Origin: Pseudomonas chlororaphis | GTDB lineage: Bacteria > Pseudomonadota > Gammaproteobacteria > Pseudomonadales > Pseudomonadaceae | Direction of reading: 5' to 3' | DNA: 64,000 nt | NCBI RefSeq assembly: GCF_003731765.1 | Contig: NZ_MOAL01000005.1 | Coordinates: 186,001 to 250,000 of the forward strand | Part shown: piece by piece, positions 8,451 through 16,529 of the stretch | Layout of the letters: the number at the start of each line of letters is the position of its first letter | Numbering within the stretch: the stretch's first letter is position 1 | Program-made: the position numbers and the translations under genes | The notes under the pieces: model-generated | What the model was told of the DNA's origin: nothing | What the model saw: the letters and a program-made list of their open reading frames with translations, nothing else | The model's database searches: none

Positions 8451-9788
8451 ATGATCGAATCCGTCGAAGACTTCCTTGCCCGTCTGAAAAAACGCGACCC
8501 GGACCAGCCTGAATTCCACCAGGCCGTGGAAGAAGTACTGCGCAGTCTGTGGCCCTTTCTGGAGGCCAACCCGCACTACCTGACCTCGGGCATTCTCGAG
8601 CGTATTTGTGAGCCGGAACGCGCCGTGGTGTTTCGTGTTTCCTGGGTCGACGACCAGGGCAAGGTCCAGGTCAACCGCGGCTTCCGTATCCAGATGAACA
8701 GCGCCATCGGTCCGTACAAGGGCGGTTTGCGCTTCCATCCATCGGTGAATCTCGGGGTGCTGAAATTCCTCGCCTTCGAGCAGACCTTCAAGAATTCCCT
8801 GACGTCCCTGCCCATGGGCGGCGGCAAGGGCGGTTCGGACTTCAACCCCAAGGGCAAGAGCGACGCCGAGGTGATGCGCTTCTGCCAGGCCTTCATGAGC
8901 GAGCTGTATCGTCACATCGGCGCCGATGTGGACGTGCCCGCCGGTGACATCGGTGTCGGTGCCCGGGAGATCGGTTTCCTGTTTGGCCAGTACAAACGCC
9001 TGAGCAACCAGTTCACTTCAGTGCTGACCGGCAAGGGCATCAGCTACGGCGGCAGCCTGATTCGTCCTGAAGCCACAGGTTTTGGCTGTGTGTACTTCGC
9101 TGAAGAAATGCTCAAGCGCCGTGACCAGCGGGTTGAAGGCAAGCGCGTGGCGATCTCCGGTTCCGGCAACGTGGCGCAATACGCGGCACGCAAAGTCATG
9201 GACCTGGGCGGCAAGGTGATTTCCCTGTCGGATTCCGAGGGCACCCTGTACTGCGAGTCCGGCCTGAGCGAAGAGCAATGGCAAGCGGTGCTGGAGTTGA
9301 AGAACGTCAAGCGCGGGCGCATCAGTGAGCTGGCCAGCCAGTTCGGCCTGGAGTTCCTGGCCGGCCAGACGCCGTGGACCCTGGCCTGCGACATCGCCCT
9401 GCCGTGCGCCACACAGAATGAGCTGGACGCCGATGCGGCCCGCGCTTTGTTGCGTCAGGGCTGCATCTGCGTGGCCGAAGGCGCGAACATGCCGACCACC
9501 CTGGAGGCTGTGGATATCTTTATCGAGGCGGGCATTCTGTTCGCACCGGGCAAGGCATCGAACGCCGGTGGCGTGGCCGTCAGCGGTCTGGAAATGTCAC
9601 AGAACGCCATGCGCCTGTTGTGGACTGCCGGAGAGGTGGACACCAAGCTGCACGCCATCATGCAGTCGATTCACCACGCCTGCGTGCACTACGGTGAAGA
9701 GAACGGTCGGATCAACTACGTCAAAGGCGCCAACATCGCTGGCTTCGTCAAAGTCGCTGATGCGATGCTGGCACAAGGCGTGGTCTGA
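8451..9788 (+). CDS. gdhA: NADP-specific glutamate dehydrogenase GdhA
   Basis: Cytoplasmic enzyme that makes glutamate from 2-oxoglutarate and ammonium with NADPH, an entry point for nitrogen assimilation. Started at MIESVEDFLARL the product is 445 aa, the hexameric GDH-I length; the upstream in-frame codons look non-coding. Motifs in order are YKGGLRFHP (glutamate-binding lysine), LPMGGGKGGSDFNPKGKS with the catalytic lysine, PAGDIGVGAREIGFLFGQYK, and the GSGNVAQYAA dinucleotide fold in the second domain. It ends six bases before the convergent Gre-like gene. It stands alone, with a REP element and an AT-rich promoter region before it. The ribosome-binding site is weak. Confidence 0.96.
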   Translation: MIESVEDFLARLKKRDPDQPEFHQAVEEVLRSLWPFLEANPHYLTSGILERICEPERAVVFRVSWVDDQGKVQVNRGFRIQMNSAIGPYKGGLRFHPSVNLGVLKFLAFEQTFKNSLTSLPMGGGKGGSDFNPKGKSDAEVMRFCQAFMSELYRHIGADVDVPAGDIGVGAREIGFLFGQYKRLSNQFTSVLTGKGISYGGSLIRPEATGFGCVYFAEEMLKRRDQRVEGKRVAISGSGNVAQYAARKVMDLGGKVISLSDSEGTLYCESGLSEEQWQAVLELKNVKRGRISELASQFGLEFLAGQTPWTLACDIALPCATQNELDADAARALLRQGCICVAEGANMPTTLEAVDIFIEAGILFAPGKASNAGGVAVSGLEMSQNAMRLLWTAGEVDTKLHAIMQSIHHACVHYGEENGRINYVKGANIAGFVKVADAMLAQGVV

Positions 9789-9794
9789 GTCGTT

Positions 9795-10289
9795 TCAGGC
9801 CGGCTCGATGCGGATGATCTCGATCAACTGATCCCCAGCCGGCCTTTTCCACAGCACCTCATCGCCGGGTTGCGCGCCAAGCAGGGCGCGACCCAAAGGC
9901 GAGCCCCAGTTGATCAGGCCCTGGCCGACATCGGCCTGATCTTCTCCCACCAGTTGCACCTGCTGCTCGTTCCCCTGTTCATCCGCGAAGGTCACTCGGC
10001 TGCCGATCTGCACCTGTTGGGTGGAGGTGGCGGGCGCGGTGAGCTGGGCGCTTTGCAGGCGCTGATTGAAGTAGCGCAGGTCCCGCTCCAGGTCGGCCAG
10101 CCGCTGTTTGTCCGCAGCGTCACCCTGGGCGCTGTGTTCGCTGTGCTGGGTTTGCAACTGCGTGACCTTAGCCTGCAACGCGGCAAGGCCTTGGGGTGTG
10201 ACGTAATTGGGCTGGGTGCTGACCAGTCGCTCAACCGGCGTGTCGGCCTGATCGGCAGCCTGGTCTTCGTTGACGAATGCGCGGCTCAT
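9795..10289 (-). CDS. GreA/GreB-family transcription elongation factor-like protein
   Basis: Predicted RNA polymerase-binding protein of the Gre fold, 164 aa. The N-terminal half (about 30-85) is a charged coiled coil (LQAKVTQLQTQHSEHSAQGD, ERDLRYFNQRL) and the C-terminal half is an FKBP-like Gre domain with IGSRVTFADEQGNEQQVQLVGEDQADVGQGLINWGSPLGRALLG split across two strands. The SPLGRALLG block is the most typical Gre feature. It diverges from standard GreA and GreB, and the acidic finger tip is not obvious. It may therefore be a Gre paralogue or a Gfh1/Rnk-like competitor rather than a cleavage factor. GGAG lies 8-9 bases before the chosen ATG. Confidence 0.8.
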   Translation of the reverse strand: MSRAFVNEDQAADQADTPVERLVSTQPNYVTPQGLAALQAKVTQLQTQHSEHSAQGDAADKQRLADLERDLRYFNQRLQSAQLTAPATSTQQVQIGSRVTFADEQGNEQQVQLVGEDQADVGQGLINWGSPLGRALLGAQPGDEVLWKRPAGDQLIEIIRIEPA

Positions 10290-10360
10290 GGCAATTCTCC
10301 GAGGGTGGAGGTTGGACCCTGCTCGCAGCCTTTTAGTGTCGGCGGTTATCCGAGAGCGAC

Positions 10361-10717
10361 TTACTGCGAACGATAGGCGCGGGCGGCGTCACGGTCCTTC
10401 TCTTGCTGCCAGGCCCGTTCCCGCTCATCCCAATGGTGTTCACGGTATTCGGTGCGATCCTGATTTTCCAGCATGGCCTGACACTGCCTGAAACCGTCGC
10501 TCCAGCCTTCGGCATATTGCGCGTCCTTGAGGTAGCGCGGCACGTTCTTGCGGAACTCGCCGGTGATGGCGCCGGCCGCTTGCCGGCCACTGACACAGCC
10601 ATCATCGAAGCCATCGGCAAAGGCCGGTGGATAGCCTTGGGCAAGCAAATGCTCATGGGTGGACTCGCACCCACCGATCACCAGAAAAAGCACCACTAAC
10701 CACCCGAACCGCCACAT
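10361..10717 (-). CDS. Small predicted outer-membrane or periplasmic lipoprotein
   Basis: 118 aa of unknown function. The N-terminus MWRFGWLVVLFLVIGGCEST is a short signal ending in a lipobox (VIGG-C), so the mature protein should start at Cys17 with a lipid anchor. The rest is hydrophilic and rich in Asp, Glu, Arg and Tyr, with FADGFDDGCVSGRQAAG and YAEGWSDGFRQCQAM, two related xxGxxDGxxxC-type blocks that suggest a small internal duplication with one cysteine in each. Downstream on the same strand is the Gre-like gene, about 70 bases away. I recognise it only as a conserved Pseudomonas hypothetical. Confidence 0.75.
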   Translation of the reverse strand: MWRFGWLVVLFLVIGGCESTHEHLLAQGYPPAFADGFDDGCVSGRQAAGAITGEFRKNVPRYLKDAQYAEGWSDGFRQCQAMLENQDRTEYREHHWDERERAWQQEKDRDAARAYRSQ

Positions 10718-10826
10718 GCCTGACTCCTACGCCGGATTACGGCTGATGGCATCAGTCTAGAAGTCGATTCGTCGCTACCTCGTGAAAGCCAGGTGAAGAA
10801 TTAGCAGGCCAATGCGGCTGTTGCCC

Positions 10827-12680
10827 CTAGTAGTGGTACCACTTGAGTTCCAGCATCACTTCATTCTCGGCGGTGGCCAGGTGGCTGAATTCGCGTTGCG
10901 CGCTGAGGCGCAGACCGAGGTTGCGTGACAGCTCCCACTGTTGGTTGAGGCTCAGGCTGCGGCGGACTTCGCCATTGGTGAAGTAGTCGCCCTTGGCTTC
11001 CACGCTGAAGTTGCCCAGCGGGTTTTTCCACAGCAAGCCCGTGTTGAACCCGGCGGCTGGGGAGATAAAGGCCGAGAAGTCGTTATTGTGCTCGACCCGC
11101 ACGGTACCCAGGGCAAAGCCCAGGGTGTTCTCGCCCAACTGCCAGGTGCCACCGGCGCCGCCATTGACGTGGCTGACCAGGGTCTCATCGTCATGCTTGC
11201 CCGGCACGCGCTCCAGGCCGCCGGTGACTTGCCAGGACCAGGGCTGCAGCAGTTCGTTGCGCGGCGTCAGGGAGCGAATGGTGGCCAGGTCCAATTGCTG
11301 CAACTGCCAACGATTGCCTTCGTACTGGCGCAGTTTCATTTGCAGGATTTCAATCTGCGCGCCCAGGGGGAAACCTTCGGCGTTGTCGTTGAGGTCGTGA
11401 TAGGCCATGCGCAGGCCGTACTCGCCAAACGCCTGGTCGCCCCGGGTGCCGATACCGACTTGCCAGGTGCGGGATTCGTGGCCGTCTTCCGGTAGGCCGG
11501 GGCGCTCGATCTGCAACTCTGGCGCAGGGTTGCGGTTGATTGCCCGGAGCAGTTCGAAGCTGCGCTGCGAGCGCGCAGGGTCGCGCTCCTGGCCGTTGGC
11601 CCGGTAGCGCTCCAGGCGATAGGCCGCGTCGACGATCAGCGCCTGGCGATCCCTTGGCAGGGCTTTGAAGTCGGCGTCTTGCAGGTGCTGCTGATCGGCG
11701 CTGACCTTGAGCACCCATTGCTGCTCCTCGCCGTTCAGGGGCTCGGCGCGGCTGAGCAGTTCACGCTCACGGGACGGTCGATAGTCGATCTTTTCCACCA
11801 GCCCGGCTTCCTTCACCGCCTTGACGGTGTCGGTGGGGATCGCAGTCAGAGGGAATTGCTCGGTCAGCTTCAGGCCCGGGCGCGCCACTTGCAGCAACTC
11901 CAGCAAGCGATAGGAGCAGTTCTCGTCGAAGAAGAAGTAGTCGAACTGGATCTGCTTGAGTTCCCAGACGTGCTCGACCATGCGCTCGGTTTCAACCTGG
12001 GTCAGGTTCAGCCGGTATTCCCAGAGGTCGCGGTTTTCCAGGCTGCGGTATTCCGAGAGTTTCTCCTGGTAGGGCACCAGGGCGAACAGGCCCGGGTAAC
12101 CACCCATCAGGCCTTTCCAGGCGTAGAGGATGCTGTTGTCCGAGCCTTCGATGTAGGCGCCGAAGTTGATGGCGTAGCTGAGCAGGGCGGTGTTGTTGCT
12201 TTGCACGTCGGCCTGGTCGATACGCAGCAGGGTGTGGCCGAACATCGACGACGGGCTGTTGAGGTAAGCCGCCGGGAAGATCATCACCGCGCTGTGGGGC
12301 GCGACGTCCTTGAACCACTGCTTGAATTCGCTGCAGGCCACGGTGGGCAGGTCGGTGAGTTGTAACTGGTCCTTGAGCCAGCGGGTGCGTGCCGGGTACA
12401 CACATTGGGCGTGCTGCTCACCGGCGCTGGCCGGGGCGTACAGGGCTTGCAGGGTGGCGGCCAGTTCGGCGTCAGGGTGCTGCGCGCCGTCTTTGGCGAG
12501 GAAAAACTTCGCGTCGCTGACGTAGCTGCGCCAGCCGCCCAGCTTGGCGCTCTCGTAGTGCCCCAGGGAGATCCAGAACGGATCATTGGCCAACTGCTGC
12601 AAACGTGGATTGTCGATAGCGGGCGCGGCGGACAGCGGGGCGCAGACACAGAGCGCCAGGTAGGCAAGGCGTTTGAGCAT
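10827..12680 (-). CDS. DUF4105-domain (Lnb N-terminal-like) periplasmic/outer-membrane protein
   Basis: 617 aa when started at MLKRLAYLALCVCAPLSAAP (ATG 12678-12680); the longer frame begins with TTG. A cleavable signal peptide ends near residue 21. The middle (about 140-290) carries the DUF4105 block HSAVMIFPAAYLNSPSSMFG, then HTLLRID and FFFDENCSYRLLELL, a papain-like fold with a conserved His/Cys pair. The C-terminal 200 residues alternate like outer-membrane beta strands and end in WYHY, an aromatic end suited to a barrel. A cell-envelope enzyme is likely; the substrate is unknown. It follows the DUF3015 gene on the same strand, separated by a terminator, and the two probably act in the same compartment. 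Confidence 0.8.
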   Translation of the reverse strand: MLKRLAYLALCVCAPLSAAPAIDNPRLQQLANDPFWISLGHYESAKLGGWRSYVSDAKFFLAKDGAQHPDAELAATLQALYAPASAGEQHAQCVYPARTRWLKDQLQLTDLPTVACSEFKQWFKDVAPHSAVMIFPAAYLNSPSSMFGHTLLRIDQADVQSNNTALLSYAINFGAYIEGSDNSILYAWKGLMGGYPGLFALVPYQEKLSEYRSLENRDLWEYRLNLTQVETERMVEHVWELKQIQFDYFFFDENCSYRLLELLQVARPGLKLTEQFPLTAIPTDTVKAVKEAGLVEKIDYRPSRERELLSRAEPLNGEEQQWVLKVSADQQHLQDADFKALPRDRQALIVDAAYRLERYRANGQERDPARSQRSFELLRAINRNPAPELQIERPGLPEDGHESRTWQVGIGTRGDQAFGEYGLRMAYHDLNDNAEGFPLGAQIEILQMKLRQYEGNRWQLQQLDLATIRSLTPRNELLQPWSWQVTGGLERVPGKHDDETLVSHVNGGAGGTWQLGENTLGFALGTVRVEHNNDFSAFISPAAGFNTGLLWKNPLGNFSVEAKGDYFTNGEVRRSLSLNQQWELSRNLGLRLSAQREFSHLATAENEVMLELKWYHY

Positions 12681-12742
12681 GGTGGGCAACTTAAGTCGAA
12701 AGAAACAAAGGCCCGTTAAGGGTCAGCTCCCAAAAAACAAAA

Positions 12743-12766
12743 GCCCGCTCTTGGGGAAGAGCGGGC
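12743..12766 (-). terminator. Rho-independent terminator after the DUF3015 gene
   Basis: A 10-bp stem (12743-12752 with 12757-12766) with a four-base loop, followed on the minus strand by a TTTTGTTTTTTGG tract. It separates the DUF3015 gene from the DUF4105 gene. Confidence 0.9.
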
Positions 12767-12775
12767 GGGTCGAGC

Positions 12776-13264
12776 TTAAGCTGGAGTTGCGTACTTGGCC
12801 AGACGAGCGTCGCTTTTCAGCACGGCCAGGGTGTTGGTGTGCACATCATCCGCAGTCACGTCGGCTTTGCTGAAGATCTGTTGGAAGTGCTCATGGGTAA
12901 CAGCGGCGAAATGCGCGCGGTCTTCAGGAGCAACGCCCAGCACCACAGCGTAGGTGGTCAGTGCTTCGCCCTGACCTTTGGCCATGTCTTCAGAGAGCTC
13001 GTTCATCATGCCATTCATGGCAATCCAGGATTTACCGCCATAAGTCAGTGCCGAGTTGGTCGAGCAACCGTTGGTGCCGGAAGTCATACCGAACGTGGCG
13101 TTGCCGGAGGTGCCGTTGGTGGTGGAAGCCAGGAAATGCGCCGGGGTGCCACGCTGACCTTCGAACAGCATGTTGCCCCAACCACAATCCGGACCGCCTG
13201 GCGCTTGGGCCATGGCGTTGATGGATACTGCGGTGAAAAGAGTACCGAGAAGAATCCGTTTCAT
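12776..13264 (-). CDS. DUF3015 family secreted protein
   Basis: 162 aa exported protein of unknown function. The signal peptide MKRILLGTLFTAVSINAMAQ is followed by the family start GGPDCGWGNMLFEGQRG, then FLASTTNGTSGNATFGMTSG and GTNGCSTNSALTYGGKS. Two cysteines (in GPDCGWG and TNGCS) could form a disulfide. The C-terminal half is helical, with a regular EDMAKGQGEAL-type pattern. Length and motifs match the DUF3015 family of gamma-proteobacteria. It has its own terminator and stands upstream of the DUF4105 gene. Confidence 0.88.
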   Translation of the reverse strand: MKRILLGTLFTAVSINAMAQAPGGPDCGWGNMLFEGQRGTPAHFLASTTNGTSGNATFGMTSGTNGCSTNSALTYGGKSWIAMNGMMNELSEDMAKGQGEALTTYAVVLGVAPEDRAHFAAVTHEHFQQIFSKADVTADDVHTNTLAVLKSDARLAKYATPA

Positions 13265-13542
13265 AGCTGTGTTCTCTTTGTGTGCAAACCAATGGACAAG
13301 GGGTGCTGGCCAATGTCAGCGCCAGTTGGGCCGGTTATTAGTCCAGCCGCGCAGTTTGGAGTTTAGGCAGGTTCCAAGGGTTCCGTGACTTTTTACAAAA
13401 CATTCGCTGACATAGCCGGTTTTCCGGGGGGCGGCTGGGCACATTACCCTTGTCTATGCTTTCGCCCTAGGCGCGCCTTGCCAGCCGGGCATACCCGGCG
13501 CCAGAATGCCGCCATCTGCCCCGCCTGATGTAAGGAAGCCCG

Positions 13543-15981
13543 ATGCCTGATCCTGTTGCTGCCAGCTTGCGTCTAGCGCCCGAAGCGCTGACCCGTCCTT
13601 TTTCCGCTGAACAGTTCAGCTTCTCGACCACCAATGATTTGGAGCCCTTTCGCGGTGTGCTTGGCCAGGAACGTGCGGTTGAAGCCTTGCAGTTCGGGGT
13701 GGCCATGCCGCGCCCCGGTTACAACGTGTTTGTCATGGGCGAGCCCGGTACCGGCCGCTTCTCGTTTGTTAAACGCTACCTGAAGGCGGAAGGCAAACGC
13801 CTGCAGACCCCGGCCGACTGGGTCTACGTCAACAACTTCGATGAACCCCGCGAGCCTCGTGCCCTGGAGCTGCCGGCAGGTGGTGCTGCCGCGTTCATCG
13901 CGGACATCAACGGCCTGATCGACAACCTGGTCGCGACGTTCCCGGCGGTGTTTGAACACCCGACTTATCAACAGCGCAAGAGCGCCATCGACCGTGCCTT
14001 CAACCAGCGCTACGACCGCGCCCTGGACGTGATCGAGCGTCTGGCCCTGGAAAAAGACGTGGCGCTGTACCGCGACAGTTCCAACATTGCCTTTACGCCG
14101 ATGCTCGATGGCAAGGCCCTGGACGAAGCTGAGTTCTCGCAACTGCCAGAAGCCGATCGCGAACGTTTCCACACGGATATTTCCGAGCTCGAAGAGCGCC
14201 TCAACGAAGAACTCGCCAGCTTGCCCCAGTGGAAGCGTGAGTCGAACAACCAGATGCGCCAGTTCAACGAAGAAACCATCACCCTGGCCTTGCAGCCGCT
14301 GTTGGCACCGTTGTCCGAGCAGTACGCAGAGAACGCCGCGGTCTGCGGTTACTTGCAGGCGATGCAGGTATACCTGCTGAAAACGGTGGTCGAGCAATTG
14401 GTGGATGACGCCAAGACCGACGCCCAGGCCCGCAAGCTGCTGGAAGAACAGTACTGCCCGAGCCTGGTGGTTGGCCATCCGGTCAGCGGCGGTGCGCCAG
14501 TGGTGTTCGAGCCGCATCCAACGTACGACAACCTGTTCGGCCGCATCGAATACAGCACCGATCAGGGCGCGCTCTACACCACCTATCGCCAGTTGCGTCC
14601 GGGGGCTTTGCACCGTGCCAACGGCGGCTTCCTGATTCTCGAAGCCGAGAAAATGCTCAGCGAGCCGTTTGTCTGGGACGCCCTCAAGCGTGCCTTGCAA
14701 TCGCGCAAGTTGAAGATGGAGTCCCCGCTGGGCGAGCTGGGCCGTTTGGCGACGGTGACCCTCAATCCGCAAGTGATCCCGTTGCAGCTCAAGGTCATCA
14801 TCATTGGCTCTCGCCAGCTGTATTACGCCCTGCAAGACGCCGATCCGGACTTCCAGGAGATGTTCCGGGTGCTGGTGGATTTTGACGAAGACATTCCGAT
14901 GGTCGATGAAAGCCTGGAGCAGTTCGCCCAGTTGCTGAAAACCCGCACCTCGGAAGAAGGCATGGCGCCTCTGACCTCCGATGCCGTGGCGCGCCTGGCG
15001 ACCTACAGCGCGCGGCTGGCAGAGAACCAGGGGCGCTTGTCGGCGCGGATCGGTGATCTGTTCCAACTGGTCAGCGAGGCCGATTTCATTCGCCACCTGG
15101 CGTCTGACGAGAAGACCGACGCCGGGCACATCGAGCGTGCGCTCAAGGCCAAGGCCACGCGCACCGGGCGTGTTTCAGCGCGGATTCTCGATGACATGCT
15201 GGCCGGGGTGATTCTGATCGACACCGCCGGTGCGGCAGTGGGCAAGTGCAACGGCCTGACGGTGCTGGAGGTCGGTGATTCGGCGTTCGGGGTGCCGGCG
15301 CGGATTTCCGCCACGGTCTACCCGGGCGGCAGCGGGATTGTCGACATCGAGCGCGAGGTCAACCTCGGGCAGCCGATTCACTCCAAGGGGGTGATGATCC
15401 TCACCGGTTACCTGGGCAGCCGTTATGCCCAGGAATTCCCCCTGGCGATCTCGGCGAGTATCGCCCTGGAACAGTCTTACGGTTATGTGGACGGTGACAG
15501 CGCGTCCCTGGGTGAGGCCTGTACCTTGATTTCGGCCCTGTCGAAGACGCCGCTCAAGCAGTGCTTCGCCATCACTGGTTCAATCAACCAGTTTGGTGAA
15601 GTGCAGGCGGTGGGCGGGGTCAACGAGAAGATCGAAGGCTTCTTCCGCCTTTGCGAAGCCCGGGGCCTGACCGGCGAGCAGGGGGCGATCATTCCCCAGG
15701 CCAACGTTGCCACCCTGATGCTCGACGAGAAGGTGTTGCAGGCCGTGCGCGACGGCAAGTTCCACGTCTACGCGGTGCGTCAGGCCGACGAGGCCCTCAG
15801 CCTGTTGGTCGGCGAGCCGGCCGGCGAGCCGGATGCGGACGGTCAGTTCCCCGAAGACAGCGTCAATGGTCGAGTGGTGGAGCGCCTGCGCGCCATCGCC
15901 GAAATGATCAGTGAAGAGGACCTCAAAGAGGCGGAAAAAGAGCTGGCGCAAGAGGCATTGGCAGACACCAAACCCGCCTGA
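13543..15981 (+). CDS. asrA: Lon-like ATP-dependent protease (AsrA type)
   Basis: 812 aa AAA+ protease of the LonB/YcbZ-like class; in P. aeruginosa a protein of this size and kind is AsrA, an aminoglycoside-induced stress protease. The ATPase part (about 40-560) has a P-loop reading GEPGTGRFS, with arginine where Walker A normally has lysine, and a Walker B-like GGFLILEAEKML with glutamate for aspartate. Between them is a long charged helical insertion (about 140-330). The C-terminal Lon protease domain (about 560-790) has the catalytic serine in DGDSASLGEACTL and the lysine in GGVNEKIEGFFRL, so proteolysis should work. It lacks the N-terminal substrate domain of classical Lon. The family is sure; the symbol is by similarity. 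Confidence 0.85.
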   Translation: MPDPVAASLRLAPEALTRPFSAEQFSFSTTNDLEPFRGVLGQERAVEALQFGVAMPRPGYNVFVMGEPGTGRFSFVKRYLKAEGKRLQTPADWVYVNNFDEPREPRALELPAGGAAAFIADINGLIDNLVATFPAVFEHPTYQQRKSAIDRAFNQRYDRALDVIERLALEKDVALYRDSSNIAFTPMLDGKALDEAEFSQLPEADRERFHTDISELEERLNEELASLPQWKRESNNQMRQFNEETITLALQPLLAPLSEQYAENAAVCGYLQAMQVYLLKTVVEQLVDDAKTDAQARKLLEEQYCPSLVVGHPVSGGAPVVFEPHPTYDNLFGRIEYSTDQGALYTTYRQLRPGALHRANGGFLILEAEKMLSEPFVWDALKRALQSRKLKMESPLGELGRLATVTLNPQVIPLQLKVIIIGSRQLYYALQDADPDFQEMFRVLVDFDEDIPMVDESLEQFAQLLKTRTSEEGMAPLTSDAVARLATYSARLAENQGRLSARIGDLFQLVSEADFIRHLASDEKTDAGHIERALKAKATRTGRVSARILDDMLAGVILIDTAGAAVGKCNGLTVLEVGDSAFGVPARISATVYPGGSGIVDIEREVNLGQPIHSKGVMILTGYLGSRYAQEFPLAISASIALEQSYGYVDGDSASLGEACTLISALSKTPLKQCFAITGSINQFGEVQAVGGVNEKIEGFFRLCEARGLTGEQGAIIPQANVATLMLDEKVLQAVRDGKFHVYAVRQADEALSLLVGEPAGEPDADGQFPEDSVNGRVVERLRAIAEMISEEDLKEAEKELAQEALADTKPA

Positions 15982-15990
15982 ATCAGGCGT

Positions 15991-16015
15991 GCGGCGAGGG
16001 CTTGTACCTCGCCGC
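15991..16015 (+). terminator. Hairpin after asrA
   Basis: A perfect 9-bp inverted repeat, GCGGCGAGG with CCTCGCCGC, with a 7-base loop, 10 bases after the asrA stop. It lacks a T-run, so it is either a weak terminator or a 3' stabiliser. Confidence 0.5.
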
Positions 16016-16193
16016 AGGTGTCAGCGACTTGGCGCCAACTTTTGCCAATAGACCATTCGGCGCCTGTTGCCTTGGTCAACTTTGTTTATCGGGCTTTTCT
16101 TCTATCCTCAGGGCAAGGAGAACGACAGTCGTCACTGGAACGAAACAGTCTTCTCGCGGAGGCTGAACGCCGGATCTACCGAGGGTCGCCGCC

Positions 16194-16526
16194 ATGTCGC
16201 GCAACCTCTGCCTCACCCGCCAATGCCTTGGCCTGGTTACCCGCATCGAATGCTGCATTCGTCCCCTGGCCGGGGATAAGGGGATGTGGACCTTGCTGTT
16301 TGCCGCCGGAATGGCCGGTGAGCAACCGTCTGCGATCAAGGCCCAAGGCCCGTTCTGCGGCCCGTTGGTGGCCGAATCCATCCTTGATTCCATCGTCCAG
16401 AGCCTGACCACCCATGGTTATGAACTGGCCGATGATCCGCAGATCTGGTGCCTGCATCTGCAGGCGCAACTGCGCCAGATCAATGGCGAGCGCAGTCGCA
16501 ACATCCAGTTTCACCCCGAGCATTGA
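16194..16526 (+). CDS. Conserved Pseudomonas hypothetical, 110 aa
   Basis: Unknown function. It starts at MSRNLCLTRQCLGLVTRIEC, with GAGGG about 10 bases upstream. Three cysteines fall in the first 21 residues, followed by a mixed globular part with FAAGMAGEQPSAIKAQGPF and LADDPQIWCLHLQAQLRQ. No signal peptide or membrane helix is visible. The protein looks real from its codon pattern and because the frame is closed neatly three bases before the convergent lipoprotein gene. Its position 200 bases downstream of asrA on the same strand allows, but does not prove, co-transcription. Confidence 0.7.
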   Translation: MSRNLCLTRQCLGLVTRIECCIRPLAGDKGMWTLLFAAGMAGEQPSAIKAQGPFCGPLVAESILDSIVQSLTTHGYELADDPQIWCLHLQAQLRQINGERSRNIQFHPEH

Positions 16527-16529
16527 GGC

